From the NCBI RefSeq assembly GCF_022179065.1, contig NZ_BPQD01000011.1:1-64000 (forward strand): 64,000 nucleotides of DNA. Direction: 5' to 3'. This stretch comes from Methylobacterium adhaesivum. Its GTDB lineage: Bacteria; Pseudomonadota; Alphaproteobacteria; Rhizobiales; Beijerinckiaceae. Shown one piece after another: positions 33,577 to 43,617 of this stretch (the stretch's first letter is position 1; each line of letters starts with the position of its first letter). A model generated the notes under the pieces. It searched no databases, was not told the DNA's origin, and saw only the letters and a list, made by a program, of their open reading frames with translations. The translations under genes and the position numbers were made by a program.

Positions 33577-35307
33577 TTAGTCCTGAGCGTCGTCCTTGTC
33601 GTCGCTGGTGCGGGCCTTCTTGAAGGCCGCGCCCAGGATCTCACCCAGCGAGGCGCCGGAATCGGCGGAGCCGAACTGAGCCATCGCCTCTTTCTCCTCG
33701 GCCATTTCGAGGGCCTTGATGGAGAGCTGGACCCGGCGCGCCTTGCGGTCGAACTGGATCACGCGGGCATCGAACTTCTCGCCGGCGGCGAAACGCTCGG
33801 GGCGCTGGTCGCCACGGTCGCGGGCGAGTTCGGCCCGGCGGATGAAGGTGGTGAGGTCGGTGTCGACGATCTTCACGTCGACGCCCGAATCCTTCACTTC
33901 CGTCACTTCGCAGGTCACGATCTGACCCTTCTTGAGCTCACCGGCTTCCGTGAAGGGGTCGCCGCCGAGCTGCTTCACGCCGAGGGAGATGCGCTCCTTC
34001 TCGACATCGACGTCGAGAACCTGGGCGCGCAGCATGTCGCCCTTCTTGAACTCCTCGATGACCTGCTCGCCGGGACGGTTCCAGTCGAGATCCGACAGGT
34101 GGACCATGCCGTCGACATCGCCGTCGAGGCCAATGAACAGGCCGAACTCGGTCTTGTTCTTGACCTCGCCCTCGACCTCGGAGCCGACCGGATGCTGCTC
34201 GGCGAAGGCCTCCCAGGGGTTCTGGAGGGTCTGCTTGAGGCCGAGCGAGATGCGGCGCTTGACCGGATCGACCTCGAGGATCTGCACTTCCACTTCCTGG
34301 GAGGTGGAGACGATCTTGCCCGGATGGACGTTCTTCTTCGTCCAGGACATCTCGGAGACGTGGATCAGGCCCTCGATCCCCGGCTCCAGCTCCACGAAGG
34401 CGCCGTAGTCGGTGATGTTGGTGACGCGGCCCTTCAGCTTGGCGTCGACGGGGTAACGCTGGGCGATGCCCTCCCACGGATCGGCGAGCAGCTGCTTGAT
34501 GCCGAGCGAGATGCGGTGGGTCTCGTGATTGATCTTGATGATCTTGACCTTGACCGTCTGGCCGATGGTCACGACCTCGGACGGATGGTTCACGCGGCGC
34601 CATGCCATGTCGGTGACGTGGAGCAGGCCGTCGATACCGCCGAGGTCGACGAAGGCGCCGTACTCGGTGATGTTCTTGACGACGCCGTCGATAACCTGAC
34701 CCTCTTCGAGGTTGGCCACGAGCTCGGAACGCTGCTCGGCGCGGCTCTCCTCGAGGACGGTGCGGCGCGACACGACGATGTTGCCGCGGCGGCGATCCAT
34801 TTTGAGGATCTGGAACGGCTGGGGCGTGCCGAGCAGGGGCGTGACGTCGCGCACGGGGCGGATGTCGACCTGCGAGCGCGGCAGGAACGCCACGGCGCCG
34901 TCGAGGTCGACGGTGTAGCCGCCCTTGACTTGGTTGAAGATCGCGCCGGTGACGCGCTCGTTGGCCTCGAAGGCCTTCTCGAGCTTGACCCAGCTCTCCT
35001 CACGGCGCGCCTTGTCGCGCGAGATGACGGCCTCGCCCAGCGCATTCTCGATGCGGTCGACATAGACCTCGACCTCGTCGCCGACGGCGAGTTCGCCTTC
35101 GCGGCCGGGGCCGTTGAATTCCTTGAGGGCGACACGGCCTTCCGTCTTGGCGCCGATGTCGATGACGGCGACGTCCTTCTCGATCGCGACGACGCGACCC
35201 TTGACGACGGAGCCTTCGGTGATCTCGTGCTGGAGGAAGGACTCCTCGAGCAGGGCCGCGAAATCGTCGCGGCTCGGGTTACGCTGCAGGGCGCTACCAG
35301 CGGTCAT
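33577..35307 (-). CDS. rpsA: 30S ribosomal protein S1
   Basis: A 576-residue protein with a run of S1 RNA-binding repeats. Several share the pattern YGAFVDL or YGAFVEL followed by [10 protein letters not shown] or [10 protein letters not shown]. It brings mRNA to the 30S subunit and is essential. Length matches alphaproteobacterial S1. The upstream 277 bp (35308-35584) hold no supported gene. In many relatives cmk lies directly upstream; here a protein of unknown function is found instead. Confidence 0.96.
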   Translation of the reverse strand: MTAGSALQRNPSRDDFAALLEESFLQHEITEGSVVKGRVVAIEKDVAVIDIGAKTEGRVALKEFNGPGREGELAVGDEVEVYVDRIENALGEAVISRDKARREESWVKLEKAFEANERVTGAIFNQVKGGYTVDLDGAVAFLPRSQVDIRPVRDVTPLLGTPQPFQILKMDRRRGNIVVSRRTVLEESRAEQRSELVANLEEGQVIDGVVKNITEYGAFVDLGGIDGLLHVTDMAWRRVNHPSEVVTIGQTVKVKIIKINHETHRISLGIKQLLADPWEGIAQRYPVDAKLKGRVTNITDYGAFVELEPGIEGLIHVSEMSWTKKNVHPGKIVSTSQEVEVQILEVDPVKRRISLGLKQTLQNPWEAFAEQHPVGSEVEGEVKNKTEFGLFIGLDGDVDGMVHLSDLDWNRPGEQVIEEFKKGDMLRAQVLDVDVEKERISLGVKQLGGDPFTEAGELKKGQIVTCEVTEVKDSGVDVKIVDTDLTTFIRRAELARDRGDQRPERFAAGEKFDARVIQFDRKARRVQLSIKALEMAEEKEAMAQFGSADSGASLGEILGAAFKKARTSDDKDDAQD

Positions 35308-35584
35308 TCTGTCTCCTGACAGGCCTCATCGGAGGCCGGCGTCGGCGGTTCGTGTGACGGGGCACCCCCGGCGATCGCCGCCCACGATCCCTGCGAGGAC
35401 CTGATGGGCTCACCCCCCGAGGAGGGCCGACGCATTCTGGAGCGATGGTCGAGGGCCATTCTCCAACGGGGCGGAGCCGGGAACAGGCCCGCGCTGCGTC
35501 GATTCCGATTCGAGAACGGCGTTTGCTTACCGGATTGCGCCGTTCCCGGCAAGATGGTGCCTGCGGCCGGGGAGCCGCGGCGGA

Positions 35585-36139
35585 TCACCCCGGAGCCCGG
35601 CCGGATCGCCCGGTGTTGCGTAGCCAGATGGCGGAGGCCACCGCCAGGGGTTCGAGGGGCAGCACCACCGGCCCGTGCCGCTTGCCCAGCAACTCGATGC
35701 CGGTGAACCGGATTTCGCGGATCGTGAGCCAGGCACCGAACGGAAAGGTGGCGTCGGTTCCCTGCCGGGGACCGAAGCGGTCCTCGAACGCCAGGGGATC
35801 GACCATGATCTGATCGTAGCGCGACAGGTGGTCCGTCATGGAAACCTTGGTGCGGAACAGCAGCCGGTCGCGGTGGAACGAGGAAAAGCACGGTTCGAAC
35901 TCGGTCAGCGTCACCCAGAGCTTGCCGCCGATGCGCAGATAGGGTGGGTTCGGGCCGTCGCCCCCGAAATTCGCCGAGCTCCAGCCGGCCTCCGCCATGA
36001 GGGATTCGGCCAGCGTCACGGGCTCGGTGGCCAAGGCACCGCCGACCGGTCCGAGATCGTCCGCTGGGAGGTCCGAGACCGAAACCTCCCGCGGATCCGA
36101 TGCCGGTCCCGTCTCCTGTCCGGTGCCCTGCACGGTCAT
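35585..36139 (-). CDS. Conserved-looking protein of unknown function (184 aa)
   Basis: A 184-residue cytoplasmic protein without signal or membrane segment. The N-terminal 40 residues are polar and probably disordered; the rest, from LAESLMAEAGWSSANFGG, appears globular and beta-rich, with FHRDRLLFRTKVSMTDHL and an invariant-looking WLRNTG end. I do not recognise a domain. It stands alone between rpsA and trcR and has codon usage like its neighbours. Confidence 0.6.
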   Translation of the reverse strand: MTVQGTGQETGPASDPREVSVSDLPADDLGPVGGALATEPVTLAESLMAEAGWSSANFGGDGPNPPYLRIGGKLWVTLTEFEPCFSSFHRDRLLFRTKVSMTDHLSRYDQIMVDPLAFEDRFGPRQGTDATFPFGAWLTIREIRFTGIELLGKRHGPVVLPLEPLAVASAIWLRNTGRSGRAPG

Positions 36140-36312
36140 CGTCGTCCCTGGAGAATGCGCCCTCGTCGGCCGAGGGGAGGCAATATTACGCATTTTCTCC
36201 GGGTTTGCGACCGGGGATCGGAAGGATCTCCCATTATGTCGCCACTTGGCGACGCCCCGGGGGCGAGACGGCGCCCCGGGGCCCCAAGACGACCGAGTGC
36301 TCGCAAAGGAAA

Positions 36313-36338
36313 ATCCGCGCCGGGGCTCCGGCGCGGAT
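36313..36338 (-). terminator. Intrinsic terminator after trcR
   Basis: An 11-bp perfect stem ATCCGCGCCGG/CCGGCGCGGAT with a four-base loop, followed in the minus direction by TTTTCCTTT. It lies 40 bp past the trcR stop codon. Confidence 0.85.
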
Positions 36339-36377
36339 CGGATGGTCTCGGGAGATACGGGTGTCGCGCCGCGAGGA

Positions 36378-37091
36378 TCAGTCCTCGTCGTCGTCCGCAT
36401 CTGTGTTGCGCATGCCCTTGAGCTTGGCGAACACCGAATCGGCGTTAAGCTTCTCGTCGCGCACGCTGCGATGATGCTCGTCGGTCTCGGTGTAGTCCGT
36501 GGCCGTGGAGATTTCGGTGGGCAGCAGGGTGGCGCCGCCATCCGTGGGGAGCGTGGCGGGCCGGTCCTTGGCCGAGCGCTGAACCTCGAAGTCGAGGTCG
36601 ATCTGCGTGCACAGGCCCAGCGTCACCGGGTCCATGGGCTGGAGCGAGGCGGAGTTCCAGTGGGTGCGCTCGCGGATCTGCTGGATCGTCGACTTGGTGG
36701 TGCCGACGAGGCGGATCACCTGCGCGTCCTTGAGTTCCGGATGGTTGCGCAGGAGCCAGAGGATGGCGTTGGGCCGGTCCTGGCGGCGCGACAGCGGCGT
36801 GTAGCGCGGCCCCTTGGTGGTGCGCTTGACCTCGGGCAGCTTCACCTTCGAGACGGCGACCTTGAGCTTGTAGTTCGGCACCCGCTGCGCCCGCTCGATC
36901 TCGTCGCGGGTGAGCTGGCCCGTGGTGATGGGGTCGAGACCCTTGATGCCGGCCGCGACCTCGCCGTCGGCGATGCCCTTCACCTCGAGGGGATGGAGCT
37001 TGCAGAACTCGGCGATCTGCTCGAAGGCCAGGGAGGTGTTCTCCACCAGCCAGACGGCGGTGGCCTTCGGCATCAACGGGCCTTGAGTCAT
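36378..37091 (-). CDS. trcR: Cell cycle transcriptional regulator TrcR (DUF1013)
   Basis: A 237-residue alphaproteobacteria-specific protein. It begins PLMPKATAVWLVENTSLAFE and contains the helix-turn-helix-like region FCKLHPLEVKGIADGE, the segment RRQDRPNAILWLLRNHPELK and TKSTIQQIRERTHW. The family (DUF1013) is annotated as TrcR, a regulator connected with the CtrA-controlled cell cycle. The acidic C-terminal end (NTDADDDED) is usual. It is monocistronic, with its own terminator. Confidence 0.88.
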   Translation of the reverse strand: MTQGPLMPKATAVWLVENTSLAFEQIAEFCKLHPLEVKGIADGEVAAGIKGLDPITTGQLTRDEIERAQRVPNYKLKVAVSKVKLPEVKRTTKGPRYTPLSRRQDRPNAILWLLRNHPELKDAQVIRLVGTTKSTIQQIRERTHWNSASLQPMDPVTLGLCTQIDLDFEVQRSAKDRPATLPTDGGATLLPTEISTATDYTETDEHHRSVRDEKLNADSVFAKLKGMRNTDADDDED

Positions 37092-37335
37092 CGGGCAACT
37101 CCAACGGTTGGGGCGGGACGGGCGTCGGGGCGCCGCCGACGTGGCGCCGCTCGCTCCGGCCTGGGACTGGCCGGCAGCATCCCGTCTCAACGCTGCAATA
37201 GGGGAGTTGCGTCTATACAGCTTGCGATGGGGAATGCGCAATTGCGATCGCGCGCATCATCCCTCGTTGCCCGGCGGCCCGTCGCCGAACCGCCGTCGCT
37301 CCGTCGAACCGCCGAGCGCCCCCGGGGCGCTGTCC

Positions 37336-38280
37336 TCAGGTGAACAGGCTCGACACGCTCGATTCCGTCGCCGTCCGGCCGATGGCCTCGCCCAGCAGCG
37401 GCGCGATGGTGGCGACGCGGATGTTGCGAGCGAGCTTGACGGCCTGGGTCGGCTGGATCGAATCGGTGATGACGAGTTCCTTCATCCGCGAGGCTGCGAT
37501 GCGCGACACCGCGCCGCCCGAGAGCACACCGTGGGTGATGTAGGCCGACACGTCCTTGGCCCCGGCATTGAGCAGGGCTTCGGCCGCGTTCACCAGGGTG
37601 CCGCCGGAATCGACGATGTCGTCGACGAGGATGCAGGAACGGCCCTCGACCTCGCCGATGATGTTCATGACTTCCGACTCGCCGGGGCGCTCGCGGCGCT
37701 TGTCGACGATGGCGAGGGTGGCGTCGATGCGCTTGGCGATGGCGCGGGCGCGGACCACGCCGCCGACATCCGGCGACACCACCATCCAGTCCTTGGGATC
37801 GAGGCGTTCCTTGATGTCGCGCACCTTCACGGGGGCGGCGAACAGGTTGTCGGTGGGAATGTCGAAGAAGCCCTGGATCTGGCCGGCATGGAGATCGAGG
37901 GTCATCACCCGGTCGGCACCGGCCTCGGTGATGAGGTTGGCCACGAGCTTGGCCGAGATCGGGGTGCGCCCCGAGGTGCGCCGGTCCTGGCGGGCATAGC
38001 CGAAATACGGGATCACGGCGGTGATGCGCCGGGCCGAGGAGCGCCGCGCCGCATCGATCATGATGAGCAGTTCCATCAGGTGATCGTTGGCGGGAAACGA
38101 CGTTGACTGGACGATGAACACGTCCTCGCCGCGGACGTTCTCCTGCAGCTCGACGAAGATTTCCATGTCGGCGAAGCGCCGGACCATGCATTTCGCCAGC
38201 GGCAATTCGAGATACGCCGCGATGGCCTCGGCGAGGGGGCGGCTGGCATTGCCGGCGATGATCTTGATCGAGGACTTCAT
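37336..38280 (-). CDS. prs: Ribose-phosphate pyrophosphokinase
   Basis: A 314-residue enzyme that makes PRPP from ribose 5-phosphate and ATP, feeding purine, pyrimidine, histidine and tryptophan synthesis. It shows [40 protein letters not shown] with the flexible-loop Arg and Lys residues, [18 protein letters not shown] and the PRPP-binding [10 protein letters not shown]. The ATG at 38280 starts at [12 protein letters not shown] as in homologues. Confidence 0.96.
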   Translation of the reverse strand: MKSSIKIIAGNASRPLAEAIAAYLELPLAKCMVRRFADMEIFVELQENVRGEDVFIVQSTSFPANDHLMELLIMIDAARRSSARRITAVIPYFGYARQDRRTSGRTPISAKLVANLITEAGADRVMTLDLHAGQIQGFFDIPTDNLFAAPVKVRDIKERLDPKDWMVVSPDVGGVVRARAIAKRIDATLAIVDKRRERPGESEVMNIIGEVEGRSCILVDDIVDSGGTLVNAAEALLNAGAKDVSAYITHGVLSGGAVSRIAASRMKELVITDSIQPTQAVKLARNIRVATIAPLLGEAIGRTATESSVSSLFT

Positions 38281-38420
38281 GCCGGGGTTTTCTTCTCGCG
38301 ATCCTCGGCCCGCCGAACCCTCAACCAAGTTGTTGAAACCGGGAGCCGTTTTCGGATTGGGTCCATATCAGCGCACGGGGGGGCGTCACAATGCCTGCAC
38401 GCAGTCTGCCCCTGCACAGA

Positions 38421-38648
38421 TCACGGCTCGAGCAGGCGGTGCAAGTGCACGATGAAGTAGCGGGTCTGGGCGCTGTCCACCGTGGATTGCGCCTTGGCCT
38501 TCCAGGCGGTCTGGGCCGAGGCGTAGTCGGGAAAGATGCCGACGATGTCGAGGCCCTTCACGTCGCGGAAGTTCACGCCGTCGAGGCTCTCGAGCTCGCC
38601 GCCGAAGACGAGGTGGAGCTTCTGGGCGCTGTCGATCGTGGTGGTCAT
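38421..38648 (-). CDS. DUF4170 small protein
   Basis: A 75-residue protein matching the alphaproteobacterial DUF4170 pattern: LHLVFGGELESLDGVNF, VGIFPDYASAQTAWKAKAQ and YFIVHLHRLLEP. Function is not known. It lies 140 bp upstream of prs and downstream of xseA on the same strand. An earlier ATG exists at 38708, but the residues it adds are not part of the family. Confidence 0.78.
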   Translation of the reverse strand: MTTTIDSAQKLHLVFGGELESLDGVNFRDVKGLDIVGIFPDYASAQTAWKAKAQSTVDSAQTRYFIVHLHRLLEP

Positions 38649-38772
38649 CGCGGCTCCTTCGAACGTTGCGCGCACCCCCCGGTGCGAAGGGCGTGCCGCC
38701 GTTCGCAAACGCCGGGCCGTTCGTCAACCCGTGGGCGCGGCATGCCCGGTCGGCGCTGAAGATCGGCGCGCC

Positions 38773-40425
38773 TCATCCCTCGAACAGCGAACCCTGGACC
38801 ACGGGCTTGACCGCCGACTTTCGCGGCGTGCGCCGGGGCCGGGCCGGGGCGGGCGGCGCGGCCCCCTCCCCGTCCGGCCCGGCATCGGCCGGCCCGACCC
38901 GGGCCGAGAGGACCCCGTCGGCGAATTCGAGGGTCAGGCGTTCGGCCGCCGTCGCGGCGGCGGCGGTGCGGATGGCCGCACCCGCATCGTCGCGCACGAG
39001 GGCGAAGCCCCGGGCGAGGATCGCGCGGTAGCTGAGGGAGCCCAGCAGGCTCCCGAGGGTCTCGAGGCGGTCGCGCCGCCGCTCCGTGAGGCGGGCGCCG
39101 GCCCGGTCGAGGCGGCCCTGGAGGGCCTCGAGGCGGACGCGGCTGCGCGCGCCCTCGGCGCCGGCTCGCGCCAGGGTGGCGTCCCGGGCAACGACGAGGC
39201 GACGGCCGAGATTGGCCAGGGCCTCGGCCCTGCGGCGGGTGCCGTGGCCGAGGGCGGCCGCCGGCCTGTCGCCGAGGCGGGCGAGGCGACCGCGGGCGTT
39301 GGCCAGCGCCAGGGTCGGCGGGTGGCGCACGAAGCGTTCCACGAGGCGCGAGACCCTGAGGCGATGGACGCGGGCATTGCCGGCGAGCGCCGGCCCGAGG
39401 CGGGCTTCCGCGAGGTCGAGGCGCTGGCGCTTGCCGGCCAGGAAGGCATCGACGCCCGGCATTGCCCGGACGAGGGCGCGCAGGTCGCTGCCCTCCCGGT
39501 CGAGCTTGCGCTCCACGGCCTCGCGCTGGCGCCGGCCGAGGTCGGCCACCTCGGCGAGGAGGTCGGCGCGCACCGGAACCGCCATCTCGGCCGCGCCCGT
39601 GGGGGTCGGCGCCCGCCGGTCGGAGACGAAATCGATGAGGGTGGTGTCGGTCTCGTGCCCCACCGCCGAGATCAGGGGAATCGTGGATTCGGCGGCGGCG
39701 CGCACCACCGTTTCCTCGTTGAAGGCCCACAGATCCTCAATGGAGCCGCCGCCGCGCGCCACCAGGAGCACGTCGGGGCGTGGGATCGCTCCGCCGGGAG
39801 GAAGGGCGTTGAAGCCCCGGATGGCGGCGGCGATCTCCTCGGCCGCCCCCTCCCCCTGGACCCGCACGGGCCAGACGAGGACCGGCCGGGGAAAGCGGTC
39901 GGCGAGGCGGTGCAGGATATCGCGGATCACCGCTCCCGTGGGCGAGGTCACGACCCCGACCACACGCGGCAGGTAGGGGATCGGCCGCTTGCGTTCGGGA
40001 GCGAACAGGCCCTCGGCGGCAAGCACCCTCTTGCGCTCTTCCAGCAGGGCCATCCAGGCGCCGATGCCGGCGGGCTCCAGGGTCTCGATGACGATCTGGT
40101 AGGAGGACTTGCCCGGAAACGTGGTGATCCGCCCCGTGGCGACGACCTCCAGCCCCTCCTGCGGCTTCTGGCGCAGGCGGGCGAAGGTCCCCTTCCACAC
40201 CACGGCGTCGATGCGGGCGGTGCCGTCCTTGAGGGAAAAATAGGCATGGCCGGAGCCGTGCTGGCCGCGAAAGCCCGAGATTTCGCCGCGCAGGCGCACG
40301 TGACCGAACGCATCCTCGAGGGTGCGCTTCAGAGCCGAGGCGAGATCGCCCACGGACCATTCGGCAACGTTCGAAACCAGGGGAGCGCCGGCCTTTGCGG
40401 CGGGAGGCGGGGGAGGAACGGCCAT
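38773..40425 (-). CDS. xseA: Exodeoxyribonuclease VII large subunit
   Basis: A 550-residue nuclease subunit. The N-terminal OB fold spans about residues 20-110 (VRLRGEISGF, GHAYFSLKD). The catalytic domain follows with GVVTSPTGAVIRDILHR, LLVARGGGSIEDLWAFNEE and ISAVGHETDTTLIDFVSD, and then a long coiled-coil region. With XseB it degrades single-stranded DNA in repair. A basic C-terminal tail ending in QGSLFEG is common in Rhizobiales. Confidence 0.94.
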   Translation of the reverse strand: MAVPPPPPAAKAGAPLVSNVAEWSVGDLASALKRTLEDAFGHVRLRGEISGFRGQHGSGHAYFSLKDGTARIDAVVWKGTFARLRQKPQEGLEVVATGRITTFPGKSSYQIVIETLEPAGIGAWMALLEERKRVLAAEGLFAPERKRPIPYLPRVVGVVTSPTGAVIRDILHRLADRFPRPVLVWPVRVQGEGAAEEIAAAIRGFNALPPGGAIPRPDVLLVARGGGSIEDLWAFNEETVVRAAAESTIPLISAVGHETDTTLIDFVSDRRAPTPTGAAEMAVPVRADLLAEVADLGRRQREAVERKLDREGSDLRALVRAMPGVDAFLAGKRQRLDLAEARLGPALAGNARVHRLRVSRLVERFVRHPPTLALANARGRLARLGDRPAAALGHGTRRRAEALANLGRRLVVARDATLARAGAEGARSRVRLEALQGRLDRAGARLTERRRDRLETLGSLLGSLSYRAILARGFALVRDDAGAAIRTAAAATAAERLTLEFADGVLSARVGPADAGPDGEGAAPPAPARPRRTPRKSAVKPVVQGSLFEG

Positions 40426-40492
40426 GGCGGCGGACGCTAGTGAAGGCCGCCGGGCGGGTAAAGCTGCGCCGAGGTGACGCAGGCCGGTCGTT

Positions 40493-40615
40493 CTAGAGGA
40501 AAACCGAGAGAAGCAAGGCGACGCACATGGTGGGCAGGACGCCAACGGCGAGGGCCCAGTACCAGCCGGGTGCATTCTGAGAGCGCCGGTTGTCGTTCGA
40601 TGCCCGCATGGGCAT
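40493..40615 (-). CDS. Tiny single-span membrane protein (40 aa)
   Basis: A 40-residue peptide with a polar N-terminus (PMRASNDNRRSQNAPG) and one C-terminal transmembrane helix (WYWALAVGVLPTMCVALLLS). It is 67 bp upstream of xseA on the same strand and divergent from purD. The clear split into a polar and a hydrophobic half argues for a real peptide, but no family is recognised. Confidence 0.5.
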   Translation of the reverse strand: MPMRASNDNRRSQNAPGWYWALAVGVLPTMCVALLLSVFL

Positions 40616-40861
40616 CCGGCCGTGCACCACATACTGCCCGGCGCTCACGCCCCGAAGCCTGGGCCGGGCCATCGAATACGGAAGGGATTTGCGACAGCCT
40701 GGCATGATCCCTTTCAAACAACGCTCCGGCCATTCGGTTCCCGCCAGCCGCAAAGAAATCCTCCGTCCCGGCGACGGAACGTGTTTCGTCCCAAGCAAAG
40801 CCGGGTGTGGCATCCGAATCCTTCTTTTCAAGAGCCTGCTTTTGGGGAAGAGCTTGAGCCT

Positions 40862-42145
40862 ATGAACATCCTCCTCATCGGTTCCGGGGGGCGCGAACAT
40901 GCCCTCGCCTCTGCCCTTGCCAAGAGCCCCCTGTGCGAGCGCTTGTTTTCCGCGCCGGGCAATCCCGGCACGGCGGCGTTCGGGCAGAACCGTCCGGACC
41001 TCGATGTGGCCGACCACGGGGCGGTTCTGAACTTCTGTGCGGAGCAGGCCATCGGCCTCGTGGTGATCGGGCCCGAAGTGCCGCTGGTGGCCGGCCTCGT
41101 GGACAGCCTCGCGGCGGCGGGGATCCGTGCCTTCGGGCCGACGAAGGCTGCAGCTCAGCTCGAGGGCTCGAAAGGCTTCACCAAGGATCTCTGCGCCGAG
41201 TACGGCATCCCCACGGCCGCCTTTGCGCGCTTCACAGATCGCGAGGCCGCTCTCGCCTATCTCGCGGACCGCGGCGCGCCCATCGTGGTGAAAGCCGACG
41301 GTCTCGCCGCCGGCAAGGGCGTGGTCGTCGCCGAGACCCTGGACCAAGCGCAGGTTGCGGTTCGGGCGATGTTGAGCGAACCCGGCGCCGAGATCGTCAT
41401 CGAGGAATGCCTGTTCGGCGAAGAGGCGAGCTTCTTCGCCCTGTGCGACGGCACCCGCGCCGTGCCCGTGGGGACGGCCCAGGACCATAAGCGCGTGTTC
41501 GACGGGGATCGCGGTCCCAACACCGGCGGCATGGGGGCCTATTCTCCCGCCACGATCCTGACCCCCGCCCTCGAGCGCACGGTGATGGAGACCATCATCG
41601 CGCCGACCCTCGCCGGCATGCGCGCGCGCGGCACACCGTTCACCGGCATCCTCTATGCCGGCCTCATGCTCACGGCCGAGGGCCCCAAGCTCATCGAATA
41701 CAACACCCGCTTCGGCGATCCGGAGGCCCAGGTGCTCATGCCGCGCCTCGCCGGGGACCTCGTCCCGGCCCTCCTGGCGGCCTGCGACGGCGACGTTTCG
41801 GGCATCGCGATCCCGTTCGACGAGAGCCGCGCGGCCCTGACCGTGGTGATGGCGGCGGCGGGTTATCCCGGCGCGGTGATGCGCGGCTCGGTGATTCGCG
41901 GCGTCGCCGAGGCCGAGGCGGACGAGAACGTGATCGTGTTCCAGGCCGGCACGCGGGCGGAGGACGGGAGGCTCCTCGCCGATGGCGGCCGGGTGCTCAC
42001 GGTGACGGCCCTCGGCACGTCGATGATGGAAGCCCAGGCCCGCGCCTACGCGGCGATCGCCCGCATCGATTGGCCGGAGGGCTTCTGCCGCAGGGACATC
42101 GGTCGCCGTGCCGTCGCCCGCGAGGTGGCCGGCGGGGGCATCTAA
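40862..42145 (+). CDS. purD: Phosphoribosylamine-glycine ligase
   Basis: A 427-residue ATP-grasp enzyme, the second step of purine synthesis. It begins MNILLIGSGGREHALA and carries the ATP-grasp motifs GSKGFTKDLC, VVKADGLAAGKGVVVAET, DGDRGPNTGGMGAYSP and YNTRFGDPEAQ. It is complete, so the island that begins beyond it has not damaged the gene. The likely island edge lies within the following 0.6 kb. Confidence 0.96.
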   Translation: MNILLIGSGGREHALASALAKSPLCERLFSAPGNPGTAAFGQNRPDLDVADHGAVLNFCAEQAIGLVVIGPEVPLVAGLVDSLAAAGIRAFGPTKAAAQLEGSKGFTKDLCAEYGIPTAAFARFTDREAALAYLADRGAPIVVKADGLAAGKGVVVAETLDQAQVAVRAMLSEPGAEIVIEECLFGEEASFFALCDGTRAVPVGTAQDHKRVFDGDRGPNTGGMGAYSPATILTPALERTVMETIIAPTLAGMRARGTPFTGILYAGLMLTAEGPKLIEYNTRFGDPEAQVLMPRLAGDLVPALLAACDGDVSGIAIPFDESRAALTVVMAAAGYPGAVMRGSVIRGVAEAEADENVIVFQAGTRAEDGRLLADGGRVLTVTALGTSMMEAQARAYAAIARIDWPEGFCRRDIGRRAVAREVAGGGI

Positions 42146-42632
42146 GTGCATTTTACAAAAGTCTCGATTCCCGCTGATTCCCGCTCAGAGCATGGCGCCG
42201 CGGCGGAGAGTTTTGTGAGAGATACGAAGCCTCTCTCATGAAACGCTGGGGCCCGGCGGGGGGCCGCTTTGAGCAGGACGGCTCAGCGGGCGTTCTCCAA
42301 GGTACGCCGGGACGGCTTCGACGAGACGCCAGCGGCCGAGGGCCGGACCTCATTTCGGGGAACGCCCCCTCCCCGAACGCGCGAGTCCCATTATGGACAA
42401 TGCGCCGGTCACGGCTGTTGAGGCTATGGCACCCTGACCGATTGGCCGGTGGCAAGGGGCGCGCCATCTTCGTCGCCCTCAAGCTCGAGACCTTCGAATC
42501 GGGATCCGGGGCCGAACGCGCACCCGGGGACAGCCGCCCGACATTCTGAGCAACACCTGGCGCAGTTCCAGCACGCGTCCCAGGTCATGTCCGGAATGGC
42601 GGACCGGTCGGGACATCGCCATCGCACAAACA

Positions 42633-42666
42633 GCGACACCCCGAGGATTTCTCCTCGGGGTGTCGC
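42633..42666. terminator. Long perfect hairpin, possible terminator
   Basis: A 15-bp perfect stem GCGACACCCCGAGGA/TCCTCGGGGTGTCGC with loop TTTC. There is no clean T-run after it on the plus strand and only a T-rich stretch on the minus side. It may be a terminator or part of the element end. Confidence 0.45.
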
Positions 42667-42739
42667 CTCGACTCGAGCGGCCAGGTGATCGGGGCTGGGG
42701 ACGCTCAGGCCGAACCCGGAAGTCCCATGCACCGCGTCT

Positions 42740-42816
42740 CATAGTTCCGTTCTCCATCCTTAGGGAAAACCCCGGTTTCGTCGCATAGTTCTGGACGTGG
42801 CAGGGCCATAGTTCCG
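42740..42816 (+). repeat. Three CATAGTTCYG repeats, candidate TnsB-binding end
   Basis: Copies start at 42740 (CATAGTTCCG), 42784 (CATAGTTCTG) and 42807 (CATAGTTCCG), all in the same direction with spacings of 44 and 23 bp. Multiple same-direction sites about 22 bp apart or in multiples are what Tn7-type transposases bind at transposon ends. They lie between purD and the transposition genes. Confidence 0.5.
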
Positions 42817-42924
42817 TTTCGCCATAGGCGTGATGCGGCAAAACCGAGGACCTCGGTTTGTGGCTTGCAAGCCTTGGGATGACATTCGAGCCGGCGCCCC
42901 GGGGCGTCGTGCGAGGATGGACCG

Positions 42925-43584
42925 ATGGACTACGATCACGGAAGCAGGCCCAACCGGCGTCGGGCGGCCACCCTGCTGGATGCCTTGAAGGGCCGGCTGG
43001 TGGATGCGAGCGGCGCCGTCGAGCATTCCATGACGATGCAGGCGATGACCGCGTCACCGCATTGGCGGATCTCAAACGTGGCCGGCGTGCATGTCTACGA
43101 GGTCGCGCAGGGGTGGAACGCCGACGTGGCGTTCAAGAACCTTCCGTTTGGCGTGCCGGCGCTCATGGGCAACGCGGTCCCGGTGAGGTCACGGAAGGAG
43201 GCATTGGAGAGCGCCATCAGGCAGCTATCCCTTTGCGTCGAGCGCGAGAAGGTGCCCCTGGCCGGGAACGACAGCCCGATGCTGTACTTCGTAATCGACG
43301 ACATCGAGATCCCGGTCGACCCCGACGAACTTCCGGAGACCCGGGCGAAGCTCGCCCGCGAGGGCTACACGGTCGAGAAGGCCGAGGGCCGTCTGGCGTA
43401 TCTCCGGCACGTCATCTCGGGCGACGAGCCGCTCAACGCGGACAACGTCGCCGAGGCCGACCACGAGACGCGCACCCGCTTGGTCATCGCCTGCCACATC
43501 GCCATGGCGCTTGGCCGGACGCAGTTCTCGGTCGAAGACGGCACCTGGGCCGACTTCATGCCGACCGCCCCCGGCATGATGTAG
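42925..43584 (+). CDS. Protein of unknown function next to tniQ (219 aa)
   Basis: A 219-residue soluble protein. N-terminal RPNRRRAATLLDALKGR is basic; the middle contains NLPFGVPALMGNAVPVRSRKEA and an acidic segment with DDIEIPVDPDELPETRAKL. No family is recognised. It is convergent with tniQ, with a 33-bp gap, and lies between the CATAGTTC repeats and the transposition genes, a place where Tn7-like elements may carry accessory or cargo genes. Confidence 0.5.
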   Translation: MDYDHGSRPNRRRAATLLDALKGRLVDASGAVEHSMTMQAMTASPHWRISNVAGVHVYEVAQGWNADVAFKNLPFGVPALMGNAVPVRSRKEALESAIRQLSLCVEREKVPLAGNDSPMLYFVIDDIEIPVDPDELPETRAKLAREGYTVEKAEGRLAYLRHVISGDEPLNADNVAEADHETRTRLVIACHIAMALGRTQFSVEDGTWADFMPTAPGMM

Positions 43585-43617
43585 TCGGCCCGTCCGGCAT
43601 CGTCAGCGCCCCAACGG

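Larger units (their letters stand above)
42146..42924. other. Non-coding junction between purD and the island
   Basis: No gene is supported in these 779 bp. The first part has a short direct repeat (GATTCCCGCT, twice, near 42170). A long perfect hairpin lies at 42633-42666, and three CATAGTTCYG repeats at 42740-42816. The stretch probably contains the transposon/chromosome boundary, but the exact point cannot be fixed without an empty-site genome. Confidence 0.5.

Noticed and set aside
42633-42666. Perfect 15-bp hairpin considered as the transposon terminal inverted repeat
   Set aside because: A Tn7-like end should be one arm with a partner at the far end of the element; here both arms are together with a 4-base loop, which is a hairpin or terminator.
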